A stretch of DNA of 64,000 bases, taken from Bacillus mobilis (GTDB lineage Bacteria; Bacillota; Bacilli; Bacillales; Bacillaceae_G). Under the pieces are notes generated by a model. The model did not search any database and was not told where the DNA came from. It was given only the letters and a program-made list of their open reading frames with translations. The stretch spans positions 16,886 through 80,885 of the forward strand of contig NZ_MACF01000128.1 in assembly GCF_001884045.1 (NCBI RefSeq), in the 5' to 3' direction. This document shows positions 25,694 through 35,264 of the stretch, piece by piece; position 1 is the first letter of the stretch; every line of letters begins with the position of its first letter. A program made the translations under genes and the position numbers.

Positions 25694-26968
25694 CTATTTT
25701 TTTGTATGACACCATTCATATATAAATGCTGTTATTACTTTTGTAAATTCAATTAACTGTTCTACTTCAACTTTCTCATTTATTGAATGGGCTTCTTCTA
25801 ATGTACCTGGTCCGTAAATAACGGCTGGAATATGAAATTCACTAAACCAACCACCATCCGTTACCGTTGCAGACATATCTACAATTGCATGTTTAGATAG
25901 AATGGATTCGTGTACTGAGCAAAGAGTTTTTACTGCTGCATGTTCACTATCTACTTCTAAAGAAGGAAAAATTTCGCCACGATCCACAATCATTGATTCT
26001 CCGCCCCACTTAAATTGTGGTGGATTTTCACTTAACCATGGATCGGCTGCTGCTACTTTCCCAATATACTCTTCAATTTCTTTTATTATTTGTTCATGTG
26101 TTTCATTTGGATAGAAGTGCACTGTTATCCATAACCGGCACTCATCCGCAATAAACGCTGCATGCCGTCCGCCTTCAATAACAGCAGGGTTAATTGTTGT
26201 TGTTCCAGATGGATAACCTTCATATGTTTTCATAACTGCCCAATGACGCTCTAATTCTTGTAAACTTTGCACAATTTTCATCATTTTTTCAATCGCACTC
26301 GCTCCGAATAAACGTCCTCCAGCATGAATCATTTGCCTGCGTGTTGCATCATGAAACGTCTGGGGGCTTTTCACAGTAATCCATCCAGTAATTACGCCGC
26401 CCTGTCCTTGCATATGTAAATCGCTCGTATCCACTACGACTGCAAAATCAGCATCATAACCTCTTTTGCAGCATTGAAGTGTACCTGCCTCTCCAACTTC
26501 TTCCCCAATTACCGATTGAAAGATTAAATCTCCAGGTAATTCAATGCCTGCTTCTTGTAAAATCTGAATAGCAAATAGCGCTCCAGCCAGTCCACCTTTC
26601 ATATCTGCCGCACCACGTCCAACTAGCCAACCATCTTTTATAAACGGATCAAACGGAGTAGTCTCCCACGCCTCATCTGCTGACACTTCAGCTACATCCA
26701 TATGTCCGTTAATAATAAGACTTTTATGTGTGTCACTTTCTATCCCTTTTTTCACCCCAACAATGTTCGGGTCATTCGGGTATACATCCCATTTATCAAC
26801 ACTAAAATTTTGTTTTCTTAGAAAATCCGCAACAAATTCTTGTGCCTCATTTGTGTTTCTCGCCGGCGGTGCTGGTGTTTCAAAACGGATTAAATTCTTT
26901 GTAAGCTCTAGTAACTCATCTTTTCGTAAATCAATCTGTTCTAATAGCTGTGAAACTTCTTGATTCAT
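25694..26968 (-). CDS. M20-family deacylase (ArgE/DapE type)
   Basis: A 424-residue metallo-deacylase. INGHMDVAEVS (about residues 82-92) gives the first metal His and Asp. GRGAADMKGG holds the bridging Asp; GEEVGEAGT the catalytic and metal Glu residues; VDTSDLHMQGQGG and HAGGRLFGASAIEKM the lid-domain His; and YGPGTLEEAHSINEKV the C-terminal His. NCBI-style naming would be acetylornithine deacetylase or succinyl-diaminopimelate desuccinylase; substrate cannot be read. The ATG at 26968 follows AAAGGGGAA. It is a single gene bounded by terminators on both sides. Confidence 0.84.
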   Translation of the reverse strand: MNQEVSQLLEQIDLRKDELLELTKNLIRFETPAPPARNTNEAQEFVADFLRKQNFSVDKWDVYPNDPNIVGVKKGIESDTHKSLIINGHMDVAEVSADEAWETTPFDPFIKDGWLVGRGAADMKGGLAGALFAIQILQEAGIELPGDLIFQSVIGEEVGEAGTLQCCKRGYDADFAVVVDTSDLHMQGQGGVITGWITVKSPQTFHDATRRQMIHAGGRLFGASAIEKMMKIVQSLQELERHWAVMKTYEGYPSGTTTINPAVIEGGRHAAFIADECRLWITVHFYPNETHEQIIKEIEEYIGKVAAADPWLSENPPQFKWGGESMIVDRGEIFPSLEVDSEHAAVKTLCSVHESILSKHAIVDMSATVTDGGWFSEFHIPAVIYGPGTLEEAHSINEKVEVEQLIEFTKVITAFIYEWCHTKK

Positions 26969-27018
26969 CGCTAATTCCCCTTTGCATACATAGTATGTTT
27001 CCAGCTTTATTGTCACAA

Positions 27019-27055
27019 AAAAAGAGACTGTTTACAATTTTACAGTCTCTTTTTT
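27019..27055. terminator. Terminator after the permease gene
   Basis: AAAAAGAGACTGT / ACAGTCTCTTTTTT with a 10-base loop; it separates the permease from the deacylase gene. Confidence 0.83.
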
Positions 27056-27076
27056 CAGCATAAGTTTCTAATATAT

Positions 27077-28498
27077 TTATAAACTTTCTGCTTCTGTTGT
27101 ATTTACTTTTTCAACATGTTCTATCTTGCTTCCCTTATTCTTTGTCGCACGGTAAAACAGTAAACAAACAATCATAAATGGAATTCCACAATATAACGCC
27201 ATTCTTTGCTCTGGGATAAAAGCCATAGCAACTATAACTGTTACATTTAATGTTAATGCAAGGAGTGGTACGAATGGATATAGCGGGGTTTTAAATTTCA
27301 AGTCCTTCACATCCCCGCCCTGCTTAATATATGACCTTCTAGCTAATAAGTTAGATAGAGCAATAGATGCCCAAACTAATATTGCCCCAAATCCGGCAAT
27401 AGAAAGTAGCCATAAATAAACTGTATCTTCCGCATAAATACCTGATAGTAATGAGAGACAACCTACAATTGTACTTACAATCAATGCATAAATAGGAACA
27501 CCAGTTTTAGATAACTTACCGAAAATTGGACTAATCATTCCTTGATTAGACATAGACCATAGCATACGAGAAGTTGCATATAACCCTGAATTCGCAACAG
27601 ATAGAACTGCTGTAATAATAACGAAATTTATAATATCAGCCGCATAAGGAATACCAATTTTATCAAATACAACTACGAATGGACTTTCTATTACTCCCGC
27701 TTGCTGCCAAGGGAATAGTCCTGCAAGAATAAAAATAGATAATACAAAGAACACCAGTATACGCCAAACTGTATTATTAATTGCCTTCGGAATCGTTTTT
27801 TCTGGATTTTCACTCTCTCCAGCCGCAATACCAACTAGTTCCGTGCCTTGGAAAGAAAAATTAACTGCAATCATCGTAATTAAAATAGCTGATAATCCAT
27901 TTGGGAATAACCCACCATAATCAGTAAAGCTGGAGAACATCGGTGCTGGTTCATTTCCTTTCATATCTAGAAAACCAAACATCGCTGCCCCGCCCAAAAT
28001 AATAAATGCAATAATTGTAATGACTTTAATACTTGCAAACCAAAATTCAACTTCTGCAAAACTTCTTGAAGATAATGCATTGATAGCAAAGAGAAGCACC
28101 GCAAATGCTACACACCAAATCCATGACGGTACATCAGGAAACCATCGTTTCATTAAAATACTAACTGCAATCAGTTCAATACCTATCGTAGCAGACCAGT
28201 TTAGCCACGACATCCATCCGACTACATAACCCGCTGCAGGGGAAATGTGCTTTGTAGCATACGTTTGATAAGATCCTGCGTCGGGCATCGCAACAGCTAA
28301 CTCTCCAAGACAGAGCATCGTTAAATACATAACAAATCCTCCAACAAGATACGCTACAATCGCTCCTCCAGGCCCAGCTTCATGAATTGTATACCCAGAT
28401 CCTAAAAAAAGACCGGTACCAATAACTCCTCCAAGTGCAATCATAAATATGTGCCTGCTTTTCAATTCCCGTTTTAACCCTTGGTTTTGATCCATCAT
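27077..28498 (-). CDS. APC-family amino acid permease
   Basis: A 473-residue, twelve-helix amino acid transporter. The N-terminus LKSRHIFMIALGGVIGTGLFLGSG is the signature of the AAT/YAT branch (RocE, LysP, GabP, AnsP and similar). AAGESENPEKTIPKAIN is the conserved loop after TM6. Neighbouring RocR-type activator and a sigma-54 promoter suggest an amino acid catabolic substrate such as arginine, ornithine or a relative, but the sequence alone does not fix it. Start ATG at 28498 follows AAAGGGGGGATTT. It is 98 bases downstream of the lipoyl-like gene on the same strand, probably one operon. Confidence 0.83.
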   Translation of the reverse strand: MMDQNQGLKRELKSRHIFMIALGGVIGTGLFLGSGYTIHEAGPGGAIVAYLVGGFVMYLTMLCLGELAVAMPDAGSYQTYATKHISPAAGYVVGWMSWLNWSATIGIELIAVSILMKRWFPDVPSWIWCVAFAVLLFAINALSSRSFAEVEFWFASIKVITIIAFIILGGAAMFGFLDMKGNEPAPMFSSFTDYGGLFPNGLSAILITMIAVNFSFQGTELVGIAAGESENPEKTIPKAINNTVWRILVFFVLSIFILAGLFPWQQAGVIESPFVVVFDKIGIPYAADIINFVIITAVLSVANSGLYATSRMLWSMSNQGMISPIFGKLSKTGVPIYALIVSTIVGCLSLLSGIYAEDTVYLWLLSIAGFGAILVWASIALSNLLARRSYIKQGGDVKDLKFKTPLYPFVPLLALTLNVTVIVAMAFIPEQRMALYCGIPFMIVCLLFYRATKNKGSKIEHVEKVNTTEAESL

Positions 28499-28596
28499 AT
28501 AAATCCCCCCTTTTCCCTTTGGAAACTCACTCCATGTAAGCGTTTTTAAAATCATTCATATTAAAAATAATTATTGAAAAGAGCAAAATACATAGA

Positions 28597-28851
28597 TTAA
28601 TCACTACCTGTTATTAAAAGATCATCCCTCACTGTTATTAATAACTTTTTATCAGCGATAGCTTGTCCTTCTACTACTTCTAATGATTCGATATACCCAC
28701 TGATTCCTACCTTAATTTCTACTTTCTGTTTATCTATTGTTTCAATCAACGCTAATTTCTCCCACTCGTATACGTATGAACTTTCCGCAACAAATAACTT
28801 CTCTACTTTCCCGTAACAAGGACTATACACGCCTTCTATAACCGTCTTCAC
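28597..28851 (-). CDS. Single biotinyl/lipoyl-like domain protein
   Basis: An 84-residue protein that is one barrel-sandwich hybrid domain: SPCYGKVEKLFVAESSYV (first hammerhead half), LALIETIDKQKVEIKVG, and SGYIESLEVVEGQAI (second half). Lipoyl domains carry ETDK before VTVEV; here ETIDK has one extra residue, with Lys41 in the expected place for modification. It is too short to be an enzyme and lacks partner subunits nearby. Start is GTG at 28851 with AGGAGGAG 8 bases upstream. It is the first gene after the sigma-54 promoter and precedes the permease, an unusual pairing. Confidence 0.7.
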   Translation of the reverse strand: MKTVIEGVYSPCYGKVEKLFVAESSYVYEWEKLALIETIDKQKVEIKVGISGYIESLEVVEGQAIADKKLLITVRDDLLITGSD

Positions 28852-28928
28852 TTTATAAACTCCTCCTTCTTATTAATCGCTACTGAAACGTTGCATATCC
28901 CTCCTTTAGAGATTTCAACTATTATTTA

Positions 28929-28944
28929 TGCAAAATGCGTACCA
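28929..28944 (-). promoter_or_regulatory. Sigma-54 promoter
   Basis: On the minus strand TGGTACGCATTTTGCA, matching TGGCACG-N4-TTGCW at all but one position, with correct GG and GC spacing. It points to the lipoyl-like gene and permease. The divergent gene at 29126 encodes a sigma-54 activator, which strongly supports the call. Confidence 0.85.
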
Positions 28945-28996
28945 ATATCCAATTCCTATTTAAAATGAAGGTTTCTCAAAAAAAAATCTTCATAAC

Positions 28997-29055
28997 CGCA
29001 AAATTTTTCTATCATTTGAGAATTTTTAAAAGGAAAATAGCAAAAAAATTTTGCG
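28997..29055. promoter_or_regulatory. Activator-binding dyad (upstream activating sequence)
   Basis: CGCAAAATTTTT (28997-29008) and AAAAATTTTGCG (29044-29055) are perfect inverted 12-mers with 35 bases between. They lie 53-126 bases upstream of the sigma-54 promoter and just before the activator gene, the usual place for UAS and autoregulation. Confidence 0.65.
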
Positions 29056-29125
29056 ATTTTATAAGAATTTTAATAAAATTATAAAAAGTCAGTCTTCATA
29101 GGGTGAAATGAGGAGAAGATAATCT

Positions 29126-30529
29126 ATGCGTACAGAAGAAATTAATTTTAAACAGATCATTGAAATGAATATGCTATATGAAACTTTGCTCAATGAGCTC
29201 GATATCGGGATTCATATTATTAATGAGGAAAGTAAAACGATTATCTACAACCGCAAAATGATGGAAATTGAATCAATGGAACGCTCAGATGTGCTATATA
29301 AAAGTCCTTTAGAAGTATTCGCATTTGAAGAAAATAAAAATAGTACTCTTATAGAGGCATTAAAATTAGGAAAAACAAACAAAAATATAAAACAAACGTA
29401 TTTTAACAATAAAGGGCAAGAAATTACGACGATTAACAACACTTTCCCTATAATAGAAAATGGAAAAATTAAAGGTGCTATTGAAATTTCAACAGAAATT
29501 AACCATTCCAAACAAACAATGAAAACAAGCCTTTCTCGAAAACCAAATAATAAGTTTACCTTTGATCACATAATCGGGGATTCTAGCGCCATTCAATCCG
29601 TCATTACAGAAGCAAAGAGAGTAATTCGTACATCCTCATCCATACTTCTCGTAGGAGAAACAGGGACCGGTAAAGAACTATTTGCACAAAGCATCCATAA
29701 TGAAAGTCAGCGTGCAACAAAACCATTTATTTCACAAAATTGTGCCGCCATACCCGACACACTCATGGAAAGCTTATTATTTGGTACGAACCGAGGTGCA
29801 TTTACAGGAGCTATCGATAAAGCTGGTTTATTTGAAGAAGCAAACGGAGGCACTTTATTATTAGATGAAATCAACTCATTAGGTCCAGCTCTTCAAGCGA
29901 AATTACTACGAGCTATACAAGAAAAAACAATACGAAGAATCGGAGGCACACAAGAAAAAGAAATTGATGTTCGTATTATAGCAACTATTAATGAGGACCC
30001 TCTTGAAGCTATTACACACAATCGATTACGGGAAGACTTATATTACCGATTAAGCGTCGTTACTTTATGTCTCCCGCCTTTACGCGAACGAAAAGAAGAT
30101 ATTCCAGCTCTTGTTCAGCACTTTATCGAAAAATACAACATTCAATTTGGGCTCAGCGTGACGGATCTAGATGTACATGTAAGAGAATTTTTGTATGCAT
30201 ATGATTGGCCTGGAAACGTACGAGAATTAGAACATATCATTGAAGGTTCAATGAATTTAGTTGAAGAAGAAAATATCATTACAGCGTTTCATCTTCCCAC
30301 TCACTTTCGCGAACGAATAAAAAAAGAATTCAATATGCAACCTTTCCTAACTAATAACGATGCTGATGCACCTAAAACGTTAAAGCACACAATAGAGGCA
30401 ATGGAAAAGAACTACATCAATCAAATTCTGAAAGAGTACCACGGTAATATCTCACAGGCTGCAAAGTTTTTGGGATTAAGTAGGCAAAACTTACAATATC
30501 GAATTAAAAAATTGCATTTACACATATGA
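29126..30529 (+). CDS. Sigma-54-dependent transcriptional activator (RocR-like)
   Basis: A 467-residue enhancer-binding protein. Residues 14-125 are a PAS sensor. The AAA+ domain follows: LLVGETGTGKELFAQSIH (Walker A, about 173-190), GAFTGAIDKAGLFEEA (the GAFTGA loop that contacts sigma-54), LLLDEI (Walker B) and LREDLYYRLSVV. A Fis-type helix-turn-helix (HGNISQAAKFLGLSRQNLQYRIKKL) closes the protein. This is the RocR/BkdR plan, responding to a small ligand through PAS. GAGGAGAAGATAATCT precedes the ATG. It is divergent from its presumed target operon. Confidence 0.9.
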   Translation: MRTEEINFKQIIEMNMLYETLLNELDIGIHIINEESKTIIYNRKMMEIESMERSDVLYKSPLEVFAFEENKNSTLIEALKLGKTNKNIKQTYFNNKGQEITTINNTFPIIENGKIKGAIEISTEINHSKQTMKTSLSRKPNNKFTFDHIIGDSSAIQSVITEAKRVIRTSSSILLVGETGTGKELFAQSIHNESQRATKPFISQNCAAIPDTLMESLLFGTNRGAFTGAIDKAGLFEEANGGTLLLDEINSLGPALQAKLLRAIQEKTIRRIGGTQEKEIDVRIIATINEDPLEAITHNRLREDLYYRLSVVTLCLPPLRERKEDIPALVQHFIEKYNIQFGLSVTDLDVHVREFLYAYDWPGNVRELEHIIEGSMNLVEEENIITAFHLPTHFRERIKKEFNMQPFLTNNDADAPKTLKHTIEAMEKNYINQILKEYHGNISQAAKFLGLSRQNLQYRIKKLHLHI

Positions 30530-30533
30530 AATG

Positions 30534-30554
30534 AAGTGAAACTTTAATCTGTGG
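30534..30554 (-). repeat. Partial copy of the dispersed repeat
   Basis: On the minus strand CCACAGATTAAAGTTTCACTT, 20 of 21 identical to the core of the elements at 19193-19246 and 42330-42382. The flanking 5' part has diverged (GGTGGACAAAACCT) and may be a subfamily. Confidence 0.5.
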
Positions 30555-30686
30555 AGGTTTTGTCCACCCTCACTAATTGGACCTTTATTTCCTGTTAATG
30601 CAGGATAAATCTGCTTCCAAGTGTAAATACAAATTGGTAAAATATGCTACAATAAACATATAACGTACTAGAAAGGAATGATATAT

Positions 30687-30884
30687 ATGAGTAATGATAA
30701 CAAATTAAAGTTATTACAATACTTAGCCTTCTTCCCTACCCTTGTATGTATGATGTTACTCATGGATATGAACAGCTTTCCTTATGCAAAGCTATTCGCA
30801 ACAATTAGCGGCTCCTTTGCAGCCATTATGCTTGCTGTTTTTTGGAATTTGAAGATACGTATGAAAAACGAGAAATCTTCTTAA
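30687..30884 (+). CDS. Small two-helix membrane protein
   Basis: A 65-residue protein with two hydrophobic stretches: LLQYLAFFPTLVCMMLLMDM (about 7-26) and LFATISGSFAAIMLAVFW (about 36-53), ending in a basic tail. The start at 30687 is chosen because GAAAGGA is 8 bases upstream; the ATG at 30678 touches the ribosome binding site. An extended -10 (TGCTACAAT at 30644-30652) lies upstream. It is followed by a terminator at 30917. I do not recognise the family. Confidence 0.65.
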   Translation: MSNDNKLKLLQYLAFFPTLVCMMLLMDMNSFPYAKLFATISGSFAAIMLAVFWNLKIRMKNEKSS

Positions 30885-30914
30885 ACCGACAAAGTTACTT
30901 ATCCTATTTAAACA

Positions 30915-30945
30915 CGAGATGTTTACTACTCTCGTGTTTTTTCTT
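30915..30945 (+). terminator. Terminator
   Basis: AACACGAGA / TCTCGTGTT stem followed by a T run. Confidence 0.8.
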
Positions 30946-31108
30946 TATATCCCCTCTACCCCACAACTTTAAAATTTAATTTAAAATTGATTATATACAG
31001 AATAAATGCTTTTTAATTTAATCGACAAATTCCGACATTTAGTGTTCATTATGTTTGTTATTATGTAAGTTCTAAATCTGACATTTCAACATCTAGGAGG
31101 AAGAATTT

Positions 31109-31744
31109 ATGTATAAAAAACTTTTGCTTACATTAGCATGTAGTTCATTAATTTTCGGATTAGCGGCTTGCGGATCAAATGAACAAAAAGATAATGGTGT
31201 ACAAACAAAAGAAAAAGAACAAGCTCCAAAAGAAACACAAAAAGAAAAAGAATCCAAAACAGAATCAGCTAAAGGAAATCGTTCTAACCCAATCAATTTT
31301 AATGAAACTGCTACTGTTAATGATGTTATCTTCAATAGCGAAGACGGCAATTTTGAAAAATTCAAGACTAAAGTCGAATTATCGATTTTAGAAGTAATTC
31401 GTGGCGAGCAAGCCTTCGAAATATTAAAAAAGGAAAATCAATTTAATGAGGCTGCTCCAGAAGGAAAAGAATGGGTTCTAGTGAAAATTAAAGGTAAAGT
31501 TACTGATGCTGAAACACAAGATCACGAATATGATTTATTCGGTTCGAGTTTCAAACTTGTTTCAAATGATGGACATGTTTACAATAATGACCAGTACGCT
31601 GTAACACCAAATGAACTACATCAAAAACTTTATAAAGGCGCTGAAGGAGAAGGGTACATCTCTCAATTGGTTAACACTGGCGATGATTTTAAAATTCAAT
31701 TCGAAACTCACGAAAGTAAAAAAGTTTTCTTTAACTCTAAATAA
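31109..31744 (+). CDS. Lipoprotein with DUF4352-like domain
   Basis: A 211-residue secreted lipoprotein. The signal peptide ends in the lipobox LAAC at about residue 21. Residues 24-55 are a Lys/Glu/Gln-rich linker. The rest (FKTKVELSILEVIRGEQAF, then EGKEWVLVKIKGKVTDA, then SSFKLVSNDGHVY) has the immunoglobulin-like strand pattern of DUF4352 proteins, which sit outside the membrane in Gram-positives. AGGAGGAAGAATTT precedes the ATG. The next gene follows after 19 bases, so the two form an operon. Confidence 0.8.
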   Translation: MYKKLLLTLACSSLIFGLAACGSNEQKDNGVQTKEKEQAPKETQKEKESKTESAKGNRSNPINFNETATVNDVIFNSEDGNFEKFKTKVELSILEVIRGEQAFEILKKENQFNEAAPEGKEWVLVKIKGKVTDAETQDHEYDLFGSSFKLVSNDGHVYNNDQYAVTPNELHQKLYKGAEGEGYISQLVNTGDDFKIQFETHESKKVFFNSK

Positions 31745-31763
31745 AATATAAAAGGTGATTACT

Positions 31764-32108
31764 ATGAAAAGAACGACAGAATTTGTATTAGGACTAATCG
31801 GTGGTATATTCGGGATTTTATGTGCATTTATCGCTTTATTTATCGGAGGCGTCGGAGCAGCAGTTGAAGCTGACGGAGCTAATCAAATTATTGGATTAGG
31901 CTGGGCTGCTGTAGCTCTTTCTATTTTAGGAATTGTTGGATGCGTTATGGTTAAGAGCAAAGCTAAAGTAGGTGGCATTATGATGACGATCGCTGCAATT
32001 GGTGGATTTATTTGTATTTCTATCGTTTACTTATTACCAGGAATTTTATTATTAATCGGAGGGTTAATGGGGATTTTCCGAAAAGATAAAACGGCTGCAT
32101 CAGCATAA
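31764..32108 (+). CDS. DUF4064-type four-helix membrane protein
   Basis: A 114-residue integral membrane protein: TTEFVLGLIGGIFGILCAFIALFIGG, IIGLGWAAVALSILGIVGCVM, GGIMMTIAAIGGFICIS and LLPGILLLIGGLMGIFRKDK. The EFVLGLIGGIFG start and glycine-rich helices are those of DUF4064 proteins, common beside lipoproteins in Bacillus. AAAGGTG at 31751-31757 is spaced for the ATG at 31764. A terminator follows. Function unknown. Confidence 0.78.
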   Translation: MKRTTEFVLGLIGGIFGILCAFIALFIGGVGAAVEADGANQIIGLGWAAVALSILGIVGCVMVKSKAKVGGIMMTIAAIGGFICISIVYLLPGILLLIGGLMGIFRKDKTAASA

Positions 32109-32138
32109 AAAAAGCACTCACATGAGTGCTTTTTTTAT
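32107..32138. terminator. Bidirectional terminator between DUF4064 gene and truA
   Basis: AAAAAAGCACTCA-CA-TGAGTGCTTTTTTT, perfect stem with A and T runs. Confidence 0.87.
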
Positions 32139-32149
32139 ATCCATATCTT

Positions 32150-32887
32150 TTAAAACTCAACATTCTCCAAATACAAACCACTCGCCTCAGCAAGGCAATT
32201 AATTTGATTGCGTTGTTTCGCCTCTAAAATATGTGGAATTGCTTCTGCATCTAATTGTCCTAATCCAACTTCAATTAATGCCCCAACAATTTTTCGTACC
32301 ATGTTATGAAGGAATCCGTTGCCACTTACTCTAATTTGTACAAATCCAGCCTCTTCCATCACATCAAGTGTATATACTTCTCGAACCATAGACTTTTTCT
32401 TTGATTTCGCATTTGAAAAAGCAGTAAAGTCATGTGAACCAACTAAATGTTTCGCAGCTTCTTTCATGCTTTTCACATTTAATTTTTTATTCACATGCAT
32501 GCTGTATTTACGCATAAATGGATTTGTATGCTCTTCATTCCAAATCTTATAAAGGTATGTTTTTGCTTTAGAGTTGTAACGAGCATGGAAGCGATCTTGA
32601 ACTTCTTCTACATCTGTAATGCTAATATCGTTAGGTAAATATTGATTTAAATATTTTTTCACTTTATGTTCCACTAACTTCTCATCACTTTGAAAGTTAG
32701 CAACTTGATTCAAAGCATGTACACCAGCGTCTGTTCTACTACAACCGATAATTTCAATTTCTTTTCCGACCATTTCAGATATAACACTTTCGATTTTCCC
32801 TTGAATCGTATTATCGTTATTACCGAGACGTTGCCATCCTTTAAAACGTGCACCATCGTACTGAATCGTTAATTTATAATTATTCAT
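32150..32887 (-). CDS. truA: tRNA pseudouridine(38-40) synthase TruA
   Basis: A 245-residue pseudouridine synthase modifying the tRNA anticodon arm. KLTIQYDGARFKGWQRL begins the fold; GCSRTDAGVHA near 48-58 contains the catalytic Asp; FHARYNSKAKTYLYKI and VRVSGNGFLHNMVRKIVG (read here as IRVSGNGFLHNMVRKI) complete the family motifs. The start at 32887 is preferred to 32902, which lies inside the ribosome binding region AAGGAGAATAAA. In many Bacillus genomes a second truA sits in the ribosomal protein cluster, so this is probably the additional paralogue. It is downstream of the rRNA methyltransferase. Confidence 0.9.
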   Translation of the reverse strand: MNNYKLTIQYDGARFKGWQRLGNNDNTIQGKIESVISEMVGKEIEIIGCSRTDAGVHALNQVANFQSDEKLVEHKVKKYLNQYLPNDISITDVEEVQDRFHARYNSKAKTYLYKIWNEEHTNPFMRKYSMHVNKKLNVKSMKEAAKHLVGSHDFTAFSNAKSKKKSMVREVYTLDVMEEAGFVQIRVSGNGFLHNMVRKIVGALIEVGLGQLDAEAIPHILEAKQRNQINCLAEASGLYLENVEF

Positions 32888-32904
32888 TTTATTCTCCTTC
32901 ATAG

Positions 32905-32935
32905 AAAATATTCCCTCATATCGTGAGGGAATATG
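32905..32935 (-). terminator. Stem-loop between rlmD and truA
   Basis: ATTCCCTCA-TATCG-TGAGGGAAT; perfect 9-bp stem located 10 bases past the rlmD stop region. Confidence 0.6.
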
Positions 32936-32943
32936 AATACACT

Positions 32944-34323
32944 TTACTTTCTAACAAGCTTCACTACATTTTCTACATGAGCTGTATGCGGGAACATATC
33001 AACTGGTTGCACATACTCCACTTCATAACTCTTCATTAATGCTTGTACATCACGTGCTAATGAGGAAGGATTACAAGATACGTAAACAACTTGTTTCGGC
33101 TTCACTTTTAAAATTGTTTCCAGTAATTTATCATCGCAACCTGTACGAGGTGGATCGACAACAATTACATCTGGACGCCATCCTTCTTTTACCCATTTCG
33201 GTAACCACTGTTCAGCTTTACCTGCTTCATATTTCGTATTTGTAAATCCGTGACGCTTCGCATTTTTTCTTGCATCTTCAATCGCTTCTGGAATTACATC
33301 CATACCACGTACTTCCGCTGCATCATTTGCAAGCCAAAGACCGATTGTACCAACACCACAATACGCATCTACAATTTTCTCATCGCCTGTTAAAGCAGCT
33401 GCTTTTTTCGCTTCATCGTATAAAACAACTGTTTGTTCTGGATTTAACTGGAAGAATGCACGCGCTGATAATTCAAATGATAAATCACCTAGTGTTTCTT
33501 GAATTACTTCTTTTCCAGCTAATTTAAATGTTTTATCACCGAAAATAACAGATGTTTTACGCCAGTTTACATTTTGCATAATTGATTTCACACTTGGCAT
33601 TTGCTTTTGTACTTCTGCGATAAACTGCTCCTTATTTGGCAATTCTTCTTTTGTTGTAATAAGTGTAACTTGTACTTCCCCTGTTTGAACCGCAGTACGT
33701 GTCACAATTGTACGTACTAAACCTTTTTGTTTTTTCTCATTATAAATAGAAACATTTAACTTTTCTAATATACGTCTTACAACTTTTGTCGCTTCATTCG
33801 TTGCTTTATGTTGAATCATACAATGAGCAATATCAATTAACTGATGTGAGTTTTGCTTATACAGCCCTGTAATAACCTTTTCGTCTTTACGTCCCACTTG
33901 TAGTTGACTCTTATTACGATAATGCCATGGATTTTCCATACCAAGCGTTGGGCGGATTTTCTCTTCCAAACTGTTATTCATATACTTCTCAAATGCTTGT
34001 ACAACGATATCACGCTTTTGATTTAATTGTTCTTTATAATCTAAATGTTGCAGCTGACAACCGCCACACTCTTCATATACCGGACATGGTGCTTTCACAC
34101 GATGTGGTGAAGCTTTACGAACTTTTTTCACTTTTGCTTCAGCGAAGCCACGCTGAATTTTCGTTGTTTCTGCAACAACTTCTTCTCCTGGTAATGCCCC
34201 TGGAATGAAAACGACTTGTCTCTTAAAATAACCAACGCCTTCTCCGTTAATCCCAAGACGTTTAATTGTCACAGGAAATGTTTGACCAACTTCCAACTTA
34301 CTCTCATGTTGCTTTTGTATCAT
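32944..34323 (-). CDS. rlmD: 23S rRNA (uracil-5-)-methyltransferase, RlmD/RlmCD type
   Basis: A 459-residue SAM-dependent enzyme. Residues 10-70 are a TRAM RNA-binding domain ([24 protein letters not shown]). Then [15 protein letters not shown] gives the iron-sulfur Cys set, FFQLNPEQT and [15 protein letters not shown] the SAM site, DPPRTGCD and [13 protein letters not shown] the catalytic Cys and base. B. subtilis RlmCD (YefA) does both U747 and U1939; which sites this one uses cannot be told from sequence. GAGGTGTAATA precedes the ATG. Confidence 0.9.
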   Translation of the reverse strand: MIQKQHESKLEVGQTFPVTIKRLGINGEGVGYFKRQVVFIPGALPGEEVVAETTKIQRGFAEAKVKKVRKASPHRVKAPCPVYEECGGCQLQHLDYKEQLNQKRDIVVQAFEKYMNNSLEEKIRPTLGMENPWHYRNKSQLQVGRKDEKVITGLYKQNSHQLIDIAHCMIQHKATNEATKVVRRILEKLNVSIYNEKKQKGLVRTIVTRTAVQTGEVQVTLITTKEELPNKEQFIAEVQKQMPSVKSIMQNVNWRKTSVIFGDKTFKLAGKEVIQETLGDLSFELSARAFFQLNPEQTVVLYDEAKKAAALTGDEKIVDAYCGVGTIGLWLANDAAEVRGMDVIPEAIEDARKNAKRHGFTNTKYEAGKAEQWLPKWVKEGWRPDVIVVDPPRTGCDDKLLETILKVKPKQVVYVSCNPSSLARDVQALMKSYEVEYVQPVDMFPHTAHVENVVKLVRK

Positions 34324-34333
34324 TATTACACCT

Positions 34334-35197
34334 CTACTCTATACTTTTCCATAAATATAACGCTGCATAACTGCAGTATGGTTCACACTCTTGTTTCACT
34401 TTTTCTAAAAATACATCATCAGGTTTATCATCTAATTGAAATATCCCTTGCACCGCACGCTGGATCCCAATGTCCGTTTTTGGAAACATATTTTTTCGTC
34501 CAAGCCCAAACATTAAAAAGTTTTGCACTGTCCATGCACCAATCCCCCTAATCGGTAACAATTGTGCCGAAACCTCTTCTTCCGCCCTGGTTTCTATACT
34601 CACTAAGTCTAATGTACCACTGACAATACTTTGACCTAATCCTACTATATATTCAGCCTTTCGTTGACTAAACTTCTGCTCTCTCAATTCTTCTATTGAA
34701 ATATTTGCTACTATTTCCGGAGTGGGGAAAAAGAATACACCATTCTTTTCTGTTCCATATCGTTTCACAAACTGTTCTGTTAGCACAGTAGCAAATTTCA
34801 AATTTATTTGTTGATGAATGATACAGCGAAGAAGACAAGCGAAATAATCAAATTCTAAAATAATTGGAGTATAAGCATATGTTTCAAATAGTGGACGTAA
34901 TGATGTGTTTAAAAAATGATTTTGTATATCTTGAAACGGTTCATTCCAATGAAAAATGGCTCTCATTCGTTTCATGACTTTCTCCGGATCTCCTGTTTGA
35001 CTAGAAATCCAAAACTGTGGATTTTGCACAGTACCAATCCCTTGCAAGCGAACAACAACCTGTTCCTCATCTATACAAAGCGGGACATAGATAACTTTCT
35101 CATCTAATTGAATGACGTTAAGAGGATCAAAAGATAACCGTTTTAATACCTCTTCAAAATGATACGGATACTCTAACGTAACATGTTCGCTCCACAT
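34334..35197 (-). CDS. DNA-3-methyladenine glycosylase, AlkA/HhH-GPD type
   Basis: A 287-residue base excision repair enzyme for alkylated purines. The C-terminal half has the helix-hairpin-helix [21 protein letters not shown] followed by [13 protein letters not shown], whose Asp is catalytic; [21 protein letters not shown] is the conserved helix before it. The N-terminal 90 residues form the AlkA-type beta domain. The ATG at 35197 is favoured by GGATGGGGA; a start at 35209 would lie in that site. It is 10 bases upstream of rlmD, same strand, probably co-transcribed. Confidence 0.85.
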   Translation of the reverse strand: MWSEHVTLEYPYHFEEVLKRLSFDPLNVIQLDEKVIYVPLCIDEEQVVVRLQGIGTVQNPQFWISSQTGDPEKVMKRMRAIFHWNEPFQDIQNHFLNTSLRPLFETYAYTPIILEFDYFACLLRCIIHQQINLKFATVLTEQFVKRYGTEKNGVFFFPTPEIVANISIEELREQKFSQRKAEYIVGLGQSIVSGTLDLVSIETRAEEEVSAQLLPIRGIGAWTVQNFLMFGLGRKNMFPKTDIGIQRAVQGIFQLDDKPDDVFLEKVKQECEPYCSYAALYLWKSIE

Positions 35198-35232
35198 ACG
35201 TTTCCCCATCCTTTTTACACATCATTATAGCA

Positions 35233-35264
35233 TGAGAAAACCGCAAGCATACATGCTTACGGTT
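35233..35264 (-). terminator. Terminator of pdaA
   Basis: AACCGCAAGCAT / ATGCTTACGGTT stem at the stop of pdaA (one mismatch), T-rich on the minus strand. Confidence 0.6.

Noticed and set aside
34334-34551. Plus-strand frames within the glycosylase and rRNA methyltransferase genes
   Set aside because: They lie fully antisense to well-conserved enzymes, with no start signals.
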